This document shows positions 25,101 through 35,359 of a stretch of 64,000 nucleotides of DNA, one piece after another. The DNA is taken from NCBI GenBank assembly GCA_021521415.1, contig JAIQDT010000168.1, positions 2,488,501 to 2,552,500 of the forward strand, written 5' to 3'. Made by a program: the position numbers and the translations under genes. The notes beneath the pieces were generated by a model, which searched no databases, was not told the origin of the DNA, and saw only the letters and a list, made by a program, of their open reading frames with translations. Source of the stretch: Bidens hawaiensis. Lineage: Eukaryota > Streptophyta > Magnoliopsida > Asterales > Asteraceae. The stretch's first letter is position 1. Each line of letters opens with the position of its first letter.

Positions 25101-26731
25101 TGCGCCTTCATGAGGGTAATGACGCTGGTGGTCATGCCGCTTCTCTCACCTCGAACCGAAAGGATCTCGCCGGAAGGGGTAGTAATATGAACTATCTTAT
25201 CGTGACATATAATCTCCGCTCGGTTCTCGGACAACCAGTCCATGCCGACCACGACATCGAAACTACTAAGCGTAAAAGGAATAAGGTCGATATCAAAGAC
25301 ATGACCTGACAGTTTTAACTTGCATCCCGCAAGTACATGAGTCGTTACTATAGTCTTACCGTCAGCTAATTCAACAGGAAACTTAGCATCTAACGGAGTT
25401 GGAGTTAAGTCTAAGAGTTGGCTAAAGGCTTTCGACACAAAACTCCTATCAACTCCAGTGTCAAACAATACAGAAGCAAAACAATCGTTTACAGGGAACT
25501 CACCAGTCACCACGTGCGGATCATTGCGGGCTTGACCCGACCCAATTACAAAAGCTCTTCCCTTGCCATTGCTTCCACCACTACTGCCACTTCCATTACC
25601 TCCGTTGTTGTCGTTCTGTTTCAGCTTGGGACAATCTTTCCTGAAATGACCTTCCTGCCCACATTCGAAACATCCCTTCTTCGTCATAGGTGGTTTAGGT
25701 GCACCCTTTGCCGCAAGGTCTCCTCTACATTCCTTCGCCTGGTGACCCATCTTTCCGCATCTCTGACACTTGACACGGTCACACGGGCCAACATGATGAT
25801 AGTTGCACCTATTGCACTTCGGATATTTCCCAACATATCCGCTCAAACCCTGCCCGTTACCGTTGTTATTGTTGTTGTGACTCTGATTGTTAAAGCTCCG
25901 AGTGAATTCGGGCTTACGGTAGTGTTGTTGCTGTGGGAGGTTCGAGGACGAGGATCTGGTGTTGTCAAACTTCCTCTTTCCGCTGCTCGGGTTGTTGTTG
26001 CTGTGGTTGTCATTACTCGGGTTGTCACGGGCTTTAGTAGTTGAACCCCTAGGTGGTAACGCACCTTGGGTCACAGCTTGATCCGTTAGTTTGTGAGCTA
26101 AACGGATCGCTTGTTGAATCGTGGCTGGTCTGGAAGACGTCACCATACCCTGAATCTGCGGTGCTAACCCATCGATATACATCTCAATCCTCTTACTCGG
26201 CGGGTCTACCATCCGTGGACACATCACAGCTAACTCGTGAGAATGGGTAGTGTAGGCTTTAATTTCTGAGCCCACCATCTTTAGTGACCAAAATTCTGAC
26301 TCTAACTTCGAAATCTCCTCTCTCGGACAGTACTTCTCTCGCATCATGTTTTTGAACTCCTCCCAGTTCATCGCGTTAGCCAGTTCCAATCCAAGGATCT
26401 GCACGTTCGAATTCCACCAAGTGAGGGCAGAATCCTCAAGTGTTCCAGCAGCGAATTTGACCCTACTGGCAGGGGGACAATTACACATCTCAAACGCCGA
26501 CTCGGCCTTCTCAGCCAAACGCAGGAAGCCTATGGCTCCCTCGGTGCCCTTAAATGAACTGGGCTTGCAGTCAAGGTAATTCTTGAAGGTACACGTTCCA
26601 CTTGGACCTCCAGCTTGATTCTGAACGTGTGCGGCTAAAGCGGCCACCGCATGGTCGTTCAGCAGAGTTTGGAGTTCAGCTGCAGTCAAGTTGATGTTAC
26701 CACGTCCGTGTCCAGCGTTTCTTCCAGCCAT
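22153..26731 (-). pseudogene. gag-pol of G2 internal 1 (Tekay-like chromovirus), broken
   Basis: The start at 26731 (MAGRNAGHGRGNINLTAAEL) is shared with internal 2. Order: gag capsid region; three zinc-binding knuckles (CNRCNYHHVGPC, CQRCGKMGHQAKEC, CFECGQEGHFRKDC); protease with FDTGVDRSF, where the usual DTGA has become DTGV; RT with [12 protein letters not shown] and [10 protein letters not shown]; RNase H; integrase with [21 protein letters not shown] and [12 protein letters not shown]; then a chromodomain tail with EFTWERED and KYPHLF. Breaks: a one-base deletion near 25047, stops at 24858-24860, 24171-24173 (shared with internal 2), 23394-23396 and 23253-23255, and a frameshift near 22280 (shared). 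Gag alone is open for about 560 codons. Family role: copying and integrating element RNA; here not functional. Confidence 0.92.
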
Positions 26732-26747
26732 CTAGGTGTTATCATCC

Positions 26748-27443
26748 TTAGATGTCATCGTCTGAGGACACCTCTGAGTGTGCCTCCTCCTCAGCCGGTT
26801 CTTCCTCCGGTTCCTCTTCGGGATCTTCCTCGGGATCCTCCTCAGGCTCTGCCTCAGTTTCCGCTGCGTTCTGAGCAATTTGCAATTGTAAGACATCGCA
26901 ACGCTCTAAAGCCATCTCGGTTCGGGTCCTTGCTACTTGGAGTTGCTCTTGCAAGTCTATCATCTCGGCTTGCATCTTTCTCACAATCTTCATCTGTTGA
27001 TCACTAGCCTCTTGCATTTCCGTCATTGCCGCTGCCTTGCGGGCAATCTCCTCCTTAGTCTCGGTTCCGTCTTTTAACAGTCCGGAAACGTTAGCCCTAG
27101 TATAGCGCATGTAACCCACGTCACGCTCCAAGCAAGAAACGACAGCTGCGAGAACCCGCTCTACAGGTTCGGTTATGGGTGGTAGGGTGTTGGGATAAGC
27201 AGGGTGGTTCGGGTGAGGTAACGGGGGAACTTGTTCGCGATAAACCATACGCCTAATCATGTTAGGGTACCAATCCCAGCTAACGTCGTTTTCGTATATG
27301 CCTCCGGATAAGCGGTACCTCTTCGGTGCGGGAGCTTCGAGTTCCGGGACTACTCGGGGCGGCGAAGCGGTAGGTAACTGCGTTTCCTTCCCGTGAGCAT
27401 GAGTCATCGGATCAGATGATGATGAGGGTGGCGGCGTCGACAT
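26748..27443 (-). CDS. Extra ORF upstream of gag in G2 internal 1, function unknown (231 aa)
   Basis: The ATG at 27443 (MSTPPPSSSSDPMTHAHGKE) is chosen because internal 2 has the same start; the frame also stays open 25 codons upstream. Features in order: a Ser/Pro-rich head, a YENDVSWDWYPNMIRRMVYR block (about residues 60-80), a Pro-rich stretch, a helical segment rich in E, K, Q and M (about residues 125-205, likely coiled coil), and an acidic tail of repeated PEEDPEE. It ends 16 bases before the gag ATG on the same strand, so both could come from one RNA. No stop interrupts it in either copy although the gag-pol next to it has several. I do not recognise the family; a gag accessory or leader protein is a guess. 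Confidence 0.7.
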   Translation of the reverse strand: MSTPPPSSSSDPMTHAHGKETQLPTASPPRVVPELEAPAPKRYRLSGGIYENDVSWDWYPNMIRRMVYREQVPPLPHPNHPAYPNTLPPITEPVERVLAAVVSCLERDVGYMRYTRANVSGLLKDGTETKEEIARKAAAMTEMQEASDQQMKIVRKMQAEMIDLQEQLQVARTRTEMALERCDVLQLQIAQNAAETEAEPEEDPEEDPEEEPEEEPAEEEAHSEVSSDDDI

Positions 27444-27603
27444 TCCTACAGGTAAGCCGTGTATGCGCGCGCGTTTGAGTGAAAGAGGTAAAGAGATAGG
27501 ATAACAAAGACTATACAAATCTATGCAGTGCGTATCATTATAACTAATGGGTCGTCGCGGTTATAGTCTAGTATGCATGCAGCTTCTAGTTCGCTATAAC
27601 CAA
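27444..27603 (-). other. Short leader of G2 internal 1
   Basis: About 160 bases between the PBS and the upstream ORF, with no motif that I can name. Confidence 0.6.
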
Positions 27604-27617
27604 TGGCTCTGATACCA
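27604..27617 (-). promoter_or_regulatory. PBS of G2 internal 1
   Basis: TGGTATCAGAGCCA on the minus strand, three bases from the LTR2 boundary at 27621. Confidence 0.93.
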
Positions 27618-28718
27618 ATCTGTCACACCCTCAAAATCCACTAACGGAGTTTTACCGTCAGAGGGTGTGAACTAACAGGATCGGAATCATTAGTTATAAT
27701 CAAACCATAAAACAAAGTTTCAAAACCATGAAAAATGTTTACGAGTAATTAAATGCGGAAGCGTAAAAACCTTTAACCAAAAGTTGCGTCACGCAGGACG
27801 ACTTAAAACCAATGATAACCGTTAAAATTAAGTTTGCATAACAAAAGCGTTTTCAAGCAATACATGTTCCTAAACCGCGCGCCCGCCTAGGCTACCTGAG
27901 AATAACATACTAAAAGTGTCAACACAAGGTTGGTGAGTTCACAAGTTTAAATAAAAATAAAGCGATTAGCGTTTGCGTTCAGCGTGTTGCGTTAAGCGTT
28001 TTGCGTTACAGAGTTTTGCGTTACAGCGTTTTGCGTTACCAGATAGTGTTATGTCAATTATATATCTATAGGTAGCTAGCCTATAAAACAAGTATCACTA
28101 AGTGTTCGACACCGAAGCTGACTGTTTATTAATTTGCCTTGCCACAAGGTCATTCAGACCATGGTATGTGTTTAGCCAAGATTGCACCCGCTCGACATCC
28201 AGTCGAGTTTAGCGTTGGGTGGGGTTTGTCAAACCCAGTAGTACTACTCAACAGTGACTCGCTATTATCCAAATATTAACCGGTTCGAAGTGAATGAATG
28301 ACTGTAGTTAACGCGTTTGCCACTTAGTCTTTACAAGTGATATATAATCTATATTAACAAAATCTTAAATGCGTTTTCGGAGTATGTTATCTCTCCCAAG
28401 TGAAAAGCGTTTAAAAAGTTTCGAAGGGGAAAGTGAAACTCACTGTTTGCGAAGAAATTCCCAAATTAAATCACCAAGATGCGCGTCACAGAAAAACTCT
28501 CTCTAGCGTTCTAAAACAACAAAGAGATTTTTCTAAGTGTCGGAATATTATCGAGTCTCTAGACCCGGCACATAATACCTATGCACATAACATGTTTCGT
28601 GTTTCGTTTGTGAATCGTGTGTGACTTTAACAAATGTATTTGTGATACGTTACATGTGTAAGCAATTATATACGTGTCACGTATTCATAAAGTACATCAC
28701 TAGCAATTACTCCCCGTA

Positions 28719-28723
28719 AGGGC
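28719..28723. repeat. Target-site duplication AGGGC of NA1
   Basis: AGGGC before the NA1 LTR start (28724) is repeated at 33768-33772. The uninterrupted LTR1 has a single AGGGC at this place (CCGTAAGGGCAATTTGG). Confidence 0.95.
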
Positions 28724-29138
28724 TGTAGGTTCCCAGCCGGATCTAAACGAGATATCGCGTTCTACGTAGGTGCGGAATCCCTACGTAAGACGTTACGAGT
28801 ATAGAAAACAATATGGTTAACACACGATACGATAATAAAACACGTTGTATACCAACCTTAAACACGTGATACGAAGATCACTTGATTATAGACTCTCTCT
28901 CTCGAATACTCTCTGTAAAACTGAATGAATAATTAATTCAATAAGCCGTAACAGATGGCTTATATAATCACGACAACTTCGCCTGGCATGTTCAGGCGAA
29001 GTTGTCACTAACTTCGCTTGTCTAACAAGTTCGCCCATATCAGCGAACTTGTTAGCAACTTCGCTTATACAAAACATAAAACATTACAAACGCGATTACA
29101 GACACTAGACACTGAACTACTGACATCATGCACCAACA
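28724..29138 (-). mobile_element. 3' LTR of NA1 (415 bp)
   Basis: TGTAGGTTCCCAGCC to CATGCACCAACA on the plus strand. It contains a perfect 14-bp-arm inverted repeat at 28972-29006 (GACAACTTCGCCTG, 7-base loop) and a second one (AACAAGTTCGC / GCGAACTTGTT) at about 29025-29053. It differs from the other LTR at only a few positions. Confidence 0.94.
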
Positions 29139-29152
29139 GACTCCCCCTTGGC
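29139..29152 (-). promoter_or_regulatory. Polypurine tract of NA1
   Basis: The minus strand reads CCAAGGGGGAGTC against the LTR start TGTTGGTGC. The same tract occurs in NA2. Confidence 0.85.
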
Positions 29153-29209
29153 AGTAGCTTCATCTCTTTAGCTTCAAACACGTGTCTTGTAATCTTCAAC
29201 CTTGTATCT

Positions 29210-32100
29210 TCACGCATGCACTCCTTCTCGAACACAAACAGAAACAACTCTTTGATATTTCCTCGCTTCGTCTTTCCAAGCAGGAATATAAAAGATTTTC
29301 TTCTCATTGAGCACCTGCAGATCAGCTTGCGATAAGTTTACCAAATGCATCGGATCGTAAACTCTTAGCACCTCTTGTTCATCCTCGTCTTCCATCACTG
29401 CCTCAGCTGTCTCACAATCTACAAACCACCACTTTAGGTCTTTAAGCACATCCTTGGGCATTAGTTTCATCGGTACTTCTTTAAGGCACCGGATCGGTTT
29501 ATACTTCATAATCATCCAAGGTTTTCCATCAGCTCTCAAACTTCTATCCTTGTCTTCAACAAGTTTTCCCTTTTGTGGTTTTAACAGCTCAAATTTCTTC
29601 TCTTTTATACTCTCTTTCCAAACAATTTTCCCAATAACTCTAGCCATATTATCGTCACTTCGATTGATTAACCCCAATCTGGCTAAGTCTTTCACTTCAC
29701 ATTCCGGCAGTGTATTCAACGATATTAACAGTCTTCTAAAGTACTGAACACCGTCATACCTTTTAATAACGAAGAGCCTCAACTGCTCATCATAGATCCA
29801 GCAAATAATCCCTTTCTTCGCTTCAGCATAGCCTTTAATGTTGTAACTCTTCTTAAACATTGTAGGGACTGCCGGTTTCTTCGTTTTGACGAACCACTGA
29901 GCATAGCCTTCCTTCCACCTAGGCTGCTCTTCCCATTCAGACTCATCACTTGCCATCTCTTTACTCATATCGGCTTTCTCAACATCTGGAATGTCATGCT
30001 CCACATTCTCTTCTACTATCTCTCCCTCTTCAATCTCATAATCAATCACAATATCTTCTCCAATCTTCTCTATCACATCACTCGGTAATACATCATCATC
30101 ACCAACCAAGCTATCATCCATCTCCTCTACGTCCACCACCACCACATCATCACCACCAGCTACAGATGTCGACTGCCCCTGAGTTGTGGAAGTTCCAAGA
30201 GCTTGAGTAGTTCTTGGTAGCTCACCACCTGCATCTTTCGACGCATTGGGATCATCGTCTCTATCATTCCTTCTCTTGGTCCTCAACTCATCGCCTTTAC
30301 AGCTCGTCTCCCCCTGAGATGCCAAGAAATCCTTCAGAGCATCTATGATCTTTCCATGTTCTACCAGCAGGGACGACTGCATCTGATTCTCTGCAACTAG
30401 GCGTTGAATAGCCTGGGTCTGGATAAGATTCACCCTTGATTGTTCTGCCACGACCCGTTCTAGTGCTGCTATTCGTTCTGAGTCTGAGAGGGTTGCATCG
30501 AAATCGAACCTCATATGTGATATGTCTTGAGTGTACTGAGGAGGGATTTCCGATGTCACCGGGACCTCAGAAGTAGAAATAGACGTAACCGTAGGTGGTA
30601 TCGTCACCGATAGCCCTGCAGTGGCCACAACAGTCGACTCTATAAATTGTGCCACGACCTCCGATGGAGTAACGGTCGGAGGCGGCAATGAAACGATCTC
30701 GGGAGTCGAAAGTTGGAAAGTAGTGGATGGGAGGCCAAATGTAGACGAGGTAGCCACCACGGGAACACCCGTAGCGCTTGGCCTTGTAACCTGTAGTGAT
30801 GAGGGAACCATTGTCATACCGGATAGTGCTGGTGGAGTGAAACGTACCACCCTAGAGCTCTCACCGGCTCCAGATCCTGCACCTATCCGTTCCCTTCTTG
30901 ACCTCCTTATCAACTGTTGTACCTCTTCCTCATAGTCTGACTCGTCATCATCATCTGTTCTCTTTCTTTTCCCATGTAGTCTTTCTCGAGTCACCATAAT
31001 CCTTCTCGCCTCTGCCACTTCATCATCAGAATCAGAACCAGCCACCGTAGCAGCTGTTCTAGTAACATTCAAAGTCGAGGCACGTTCAACTGGGACCTGT
31101 ACATTCTCCTCTGGATCCACCCGATCCATATCAAAGAAGCCTTGACCACCAAATTCTACATCAAGGTCCACATTCTCCTCCGGTGACACAACAGGAGCAG
31201 CAGGTATAGCTTGAGGTGCTCCTGCATGTTGTGGTGCCGGGTCCCTAAACTCATCCCCACGAGCAGGCACATACCCCGGGTTGATTAAGTACCCAAAGAG
31301 TGGAGTATGGCGAGGACGAAGCTCAGGTTTGCTCCTCGCACTGGAGGATCTGCATTAGGCGAAGATCCGTTTGTTCACACTCTCAACATATCGGATCGGA
31401 CGGTGCTGAGGAAGTGTTGGAGCAACATGATTCAAGATCATTTGAAGGAATCTTGGATACATGATGAATCACTCACGCGCCATCGCTCTTCGTTGACGAT
31501 CAATCTCATAAAAGACCATCTGACTAAAGCTGAATCGCTTGTTGTAAGTCAGAGCAGTCATGCTGACTGCATGGTCGCGCCCATGCCATCAGTGCCCGCC
31601 TTTCTCCCTGACATGCATACTATCATAACATGCATGAGAAAGCGCCACTGGTCAAGCAGAAATCCCTTCCTTCTCTGCGAATCCCCCAAGGGACCAGAAT
31701 AACCCATCCTCAAAAATGCTCCATCGCGGAAAGGAGCTACAAACTCTGTCGGGTCATCCCTTGTCTCGTTTCCAAACCGCAGAGCTGCCCGGATATGTTC
31801 AGAAGAGAACTGAACAATTTGATTGTTTACTGTTGCTCGCATCACCGGGGGTTCGACTCTACAGTCGTATTCCATGGTCTGCCAGAAATCCTCAATGTTG
31901 GGTAAGGATATCGGCAAAGTTGTTGTAATGGCGTGGAATATCCTCGAACGTAGCAGAAATGTGATGATTTCGCGGAAATCATCAACTCCGCTCGCCTCCG
32001 GGTCTAAGGTGATATACATGTTGTGACCCGGGAAGAACTGTCTTTGTTGATCACCTCCGTCATCACCGCTTGCACCACCTGCTCCAGCAACAGCAGCCAT
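29210..32100 (-). pseudogene. Long NA-family ORF, function unknown, broken copy in NA1
   Basis: The start at 32100 (MAAVAGAGGASGDDGG) matches that of NA2. The N-terminal block has QRRKGFLLDQWRFLMH and GRKAGTDGMGATMQS. A one-base loss near 31560 shifts the frame, and a stop (Gln codon to TAA, by comparison with NA2) is at 31355-31357. From there the frame is open to 29210: a Ser/Thr/Pro/Val-rich middle, a short coiled-coil-like stretch (SERIAALERVVAEQ), an acidic region, and a conserved C-terminal block with KGYAEAKKGIICWIYDEQLR and IPAWKDEARKYQRVVSVCVR. See the NA2 entry for interpretation. Confidence 0.85.
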
Positions 32101-33335
32101 ATCTGCAACAAACAGGTTAAGTTAGATAAACGTCAAAGTGAATCACAAGTTCGCCTGTTACCATGAGCGAAGTTGTGATCTATTATGTACAGGCGAAGTT
32201 AAAGGTGGGGCGAAGTTGGGAAACAACTTCGCTTCAACTTGAACTTCGTCTGATAACAGTTATGTAAAATGGTCCAGGCGAAGTTACGGATAACTTCGTC
32301 TAATCACAACATCGCCTCATAAACTGTTTCAAAATCAATAATCAGGCGAAGTTAAACCTCAGGTGAAGTTACGGATAACTTCGCCTAAACTGTAACTTCG
32401 CTGAATTTGAATCGGCAACAGTTAGGTTTTTCCAACGAGGTGAATCGGGTCAATTTGGAGATTGCGGACTCCGTAAAACTTGATTTTATGAAGATTTGGA
32501 CGTTTAGGTTGATTACTACCACGTAAAAACACGTTTGAAATCGGGTGTTTAAGGTTTCGAAACACGAGGTTGTTAATCGGGTCGATACGACCTCTGAAAA
32601 ACATTAATGAACGAGATTATATGAGTCGATTACCCTACACACCTTTAATCGGACTCGAAATTTGAACAAGAAACACGGATGAATCGAAGTTGTAAGTTCG
32701 CCTAGGTTTCTGTGAGTATAAGTTCGCTGGGTTTTGAAATAAATGAACAGTTTGACTATAAAACTTCTTTATATAGGGTCAAAACTTTACAGGCGAAGTT
32801 ACGGATAACTTCGCCTATTGCAGGCGAAGTTAGGCACCACTTCGCCGGTATTAAAATTTTCAAAACAAACCCCTATAATTTGAACAATTTGCAATTAAGT
32901 TTTAAAACATCCTTTAAAGCGTTAAATGATACGATCAAGACCAAGTAACCAGGTATAAAATCATACAACTCCAAAAATAGAAAGACTTTTAAAATAAAGG
33001 TACACGGGATCAAATTTCAGTCTCGACAGGGACTACCATGTTTTAGAAAAGATCCGAACAGGAATCATACTAATTTCGTGACTGTCACACAGATCCGTGT
33101 TCAGCTGTATTATAACATAAAGAAACAGGTTGTAAGCAGGTAATCTACTTAAAATGGTTTTCATTGTTTTTGTGATACGAGTTAGGTTCAATTAAACTCA
33201 AAACTTAAGTGGGCAACAACTCAGAGATTATGATGCCTCCTATCTATTCTCAAGGCGTATTTGGCTTTCCCCAAGTCACCCCGAATTGACCTCAACCCGT
33301 ACTGTCTGATTAAGTAGTAATTACTCTTCGATCTT
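32101..33335 (-). other. NA1 leader with clustered GCGAAGTT hairpins
   Basis: Untranslated region between PBS and ORF. Two clusters (about 32140-32405 and 32690-32850) hold many copies of GCGAAGTT or AACTTCGC, several as near-perfect stem-loops such as GGCGAAGTTA-CGGA-TAACTTCGCC at 32792-32815. About 32850-33335 has no further motif until the PBS. Confidence 0.85.
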
Positions 33336-33348
33336 AGCTCTGATACCA
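33336..33348 (-). promoter_or_regulatory. PBS of NA1
   Basis: The minus strand reads TGGTATCAGAGCT, initiator-Met type with the last base changed, two bases from the LTR at 33351. Confidence 0.9.
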
Positions 33349-33350
33349 AT

Positions 33351-33767
33351 TGTAGGTTCCCAGCCGGATCTACAAGAGATATCGCGTTCTACGTAGGTGC
33401 GGAATCCCTACGTAAGACGTTACGAGTATAGAAAACAATATGGTTAACACACGATACGATAATCAAACACATTGTATACCAACCTTAAACACGTGATACG
33501 AAGATCACTTGATTACAGACTCTCTCTCTCTCGAATACTCTCTGTAAAACTGAATGAATAATTAATTCAATAAGCCGTAACAGATGGCTTATATAATCAC
33601 GACAACTTCGCCTGGCATGTTCAGGCGAAGTTGTCACTAACTTCGCTTGTCTAACAAGTTCGCCCATATCAGCGAACTTGTTAGCAACTTTGCTTATACA
33701 AAACATAAAACATTACAAACGCGATTACAGACACTAGACACTGAACTACTGACATCATGCACCAAGA
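33351..33767 (-). mobile_element. 5' LTR of NA1 (417 bp) with TATA-like promoter element
   Basis: A repeat of 28724-29138. The minus strand has TTATATAAGCC near 33586-33596, a plausible TATA box that would drive the element RNA. The outer end reads CCAAGA where the other LTR has CCAACA, so the terminal CA has mutated. The GACAACTTCGCCTG inverted repeat is at 33601-33635. Confidence 0.92.
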
Positions 33768-33772
33768 AGGGC
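33768..33772. repeat. Target-site duplication AGGGC of NA1 (right copy)
   Basis: Right-hand copy of AGGGC; the G2 LTR continues with AATTTGGTCAAATC exactly as in LTR1. Confidence 0.95.
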
Positions 33773-35227
33773 AATTTGGTCAAATCATGACAATCAATTA
33801 GCAATTATCATGTTTCATGCATTTTTACAAAACTCAGCAGCTAGTTTCACCGAGACAGAAATTCTACTTGAAAGATTGTACTATTACACCGATCATAGCA
33901 TCTCAATTAATTTACCAAAAATAATCACAGAAGCATATATGTCTTAGGTTTCTAGAACATATTTTTTATATTTTTATTCCACATAGTTTTCTCACAATCA
34001 TCAAATCATTACAGCAAACTCATAACAGTCAAATTCATGCGCAACAGAATGTTATTTGAAATTCCCGTTAAACGAAAAATCCAATAAATGCAAGACCACT
34101 TGGGTTAGGTTCCTAACTCAATAAGTCAACTTCCAGAAGTGGAACCAACCCAATTGGTCTCGTAGTTCATGAGATATAATATTTACAAGACAACCTAACA
34201 GCAGGTCTAACAGCTCAGCTTTGCACAACGTTTTTGTAAAATCATAAAAGTTAACTTCTACTTGTCCAAAAATTACAAGTTTATATTCTTTAGAAACTAG
34301 ACTCAACCTAGTTTACTGTATTATCAATAATCTCAACCAAATTTTACATTTACACTTCGTTACAGTCACTTAAACATCAATAACACATTCTGTCCAGAAA
34401 CTGTTTGCATCCAAACTCAACATATTAACAATCTATGAACTATCATGCATTCATATAACACTCTAGACTCCATAAACACCATCCATGCACATCAATTGCA
34501 CATTACATACATGATTAGGGTTTTTGTTTGAACTCAAATCAAAGACACAACAATTAACGTGTAACAATATCAATACTAGTTATCATATCATTATCAAATC
34601 AACAACAATCATGTTAACTTCATACATACACATAATCGGCCATCTAGGGTTTGTGATTAACCCAACAAACATCACAATCAAGTATAAAGGATGCATAGGA
34701 TAATCGATTATACCTTCCTAGCACCTAATTCTACAATCAAAATCTTGAATTGATGGTTGTATGTGTGGTTATATGTGACGGCAGCCAAGGGAAGATGGAG
34801 GGTGGGTTCCGATCGGGTTCTTGGGGAAAAGAAAAATAATAGTTAGGGTTTATTATAACATAGTATTTATAGAATACTATGTTACACTTTGGCCCCTCCA
34901 CTTCTAAGTATTACTTTTCCTAGCTTAAACTAACTTGTTTACATCTTGAGTTAATGTTTATAACCATGTTATCACATAACACATAAGTCTAACACATAAT
35001 TATCAAATAATTACTGTTTTGACGTTTTTCGTTTATTCACCAATTGTTTGCGTCAACTCGTTTGCGTTTCGGTGCAATTCCCGAAAGACTACACATGTAG
35101 TAAGTGTTAAGCGTCATTTAGACCCTAGTTTAAATGTAATGAAGCGTGCGTTATAGATTCAGTGATCTTAAGTTTCAATTGACGGAGTTGAGTTAACGGA
35201 GTTAACCTGAAATTGACGATTGTCACA

Positions 35228-35359
35228 TCATTCCCATGTTAAAGAATTTTCGTCCCGAAAATTTGAGTCAAGTCGTGATGAGTGTCTGAAAAAGTAAGAA
35301 AAATTTTCAGTTTGTCATATCATCCCCTAGTAGAAAGAAATTTCATCCCGAAATTTAAT
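35228..35359 (-). promoter_or_regulatory. PPT region of G2 internal 2
   Basis: Same doubled pre-PPT blocks as internal 1 (near 35244-35268 and 35330-35357 on the minus strand), next to LTR2. Confidence 0.7.

Larger units (their letters stand above)
28724..33767 (-). mobile_element. NA1, 5-kb LTR element without pol
   Basis: It has LTRs at 28724-29138 and 33351-33767, a PPT, an initiator-Met PBS and a perfect 5-bp target duplication, so it moved as a normal LTR retrotransposon. Its internal 4.2 kb codes for one broken long ORF and a hairpin-rich leader; no protease, RT, RNase H or integrase motif is present. It must have used enzymes of another element. NA2 (46555 onward) is a relative with the same layout. 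Confidence 0.9.
27621..35227 (-). mobile_element. Middle LTR (LTR2) of G2, split by NA1
   Basis: TGTCACACCC at 27621 to GATTGTCACA at 35227. Removing the 5044-bp NA1 and one AGGGC leaves about 2558 bp, the size of LTR1 and LTR3. It serves at once as the 5' LTR of internal 1 and the 3' LTR of internal 2. Confidence 0.93.

Noticed and set aside
25418..26044. Long plus-strand ORF (208 codons), repeated at 38625-39248
   Set aside because: It lies antisense to the gag/protease of G2, which has zinc knuckles and a DTG motif. The antisense product is Val/Thr-rich without any domain.
29950..30210. His-rich plus-strand ORF
   Set aside because: Antisense to the acidic, Asp-rich part of the NA1 ORF, which gives the His codons.
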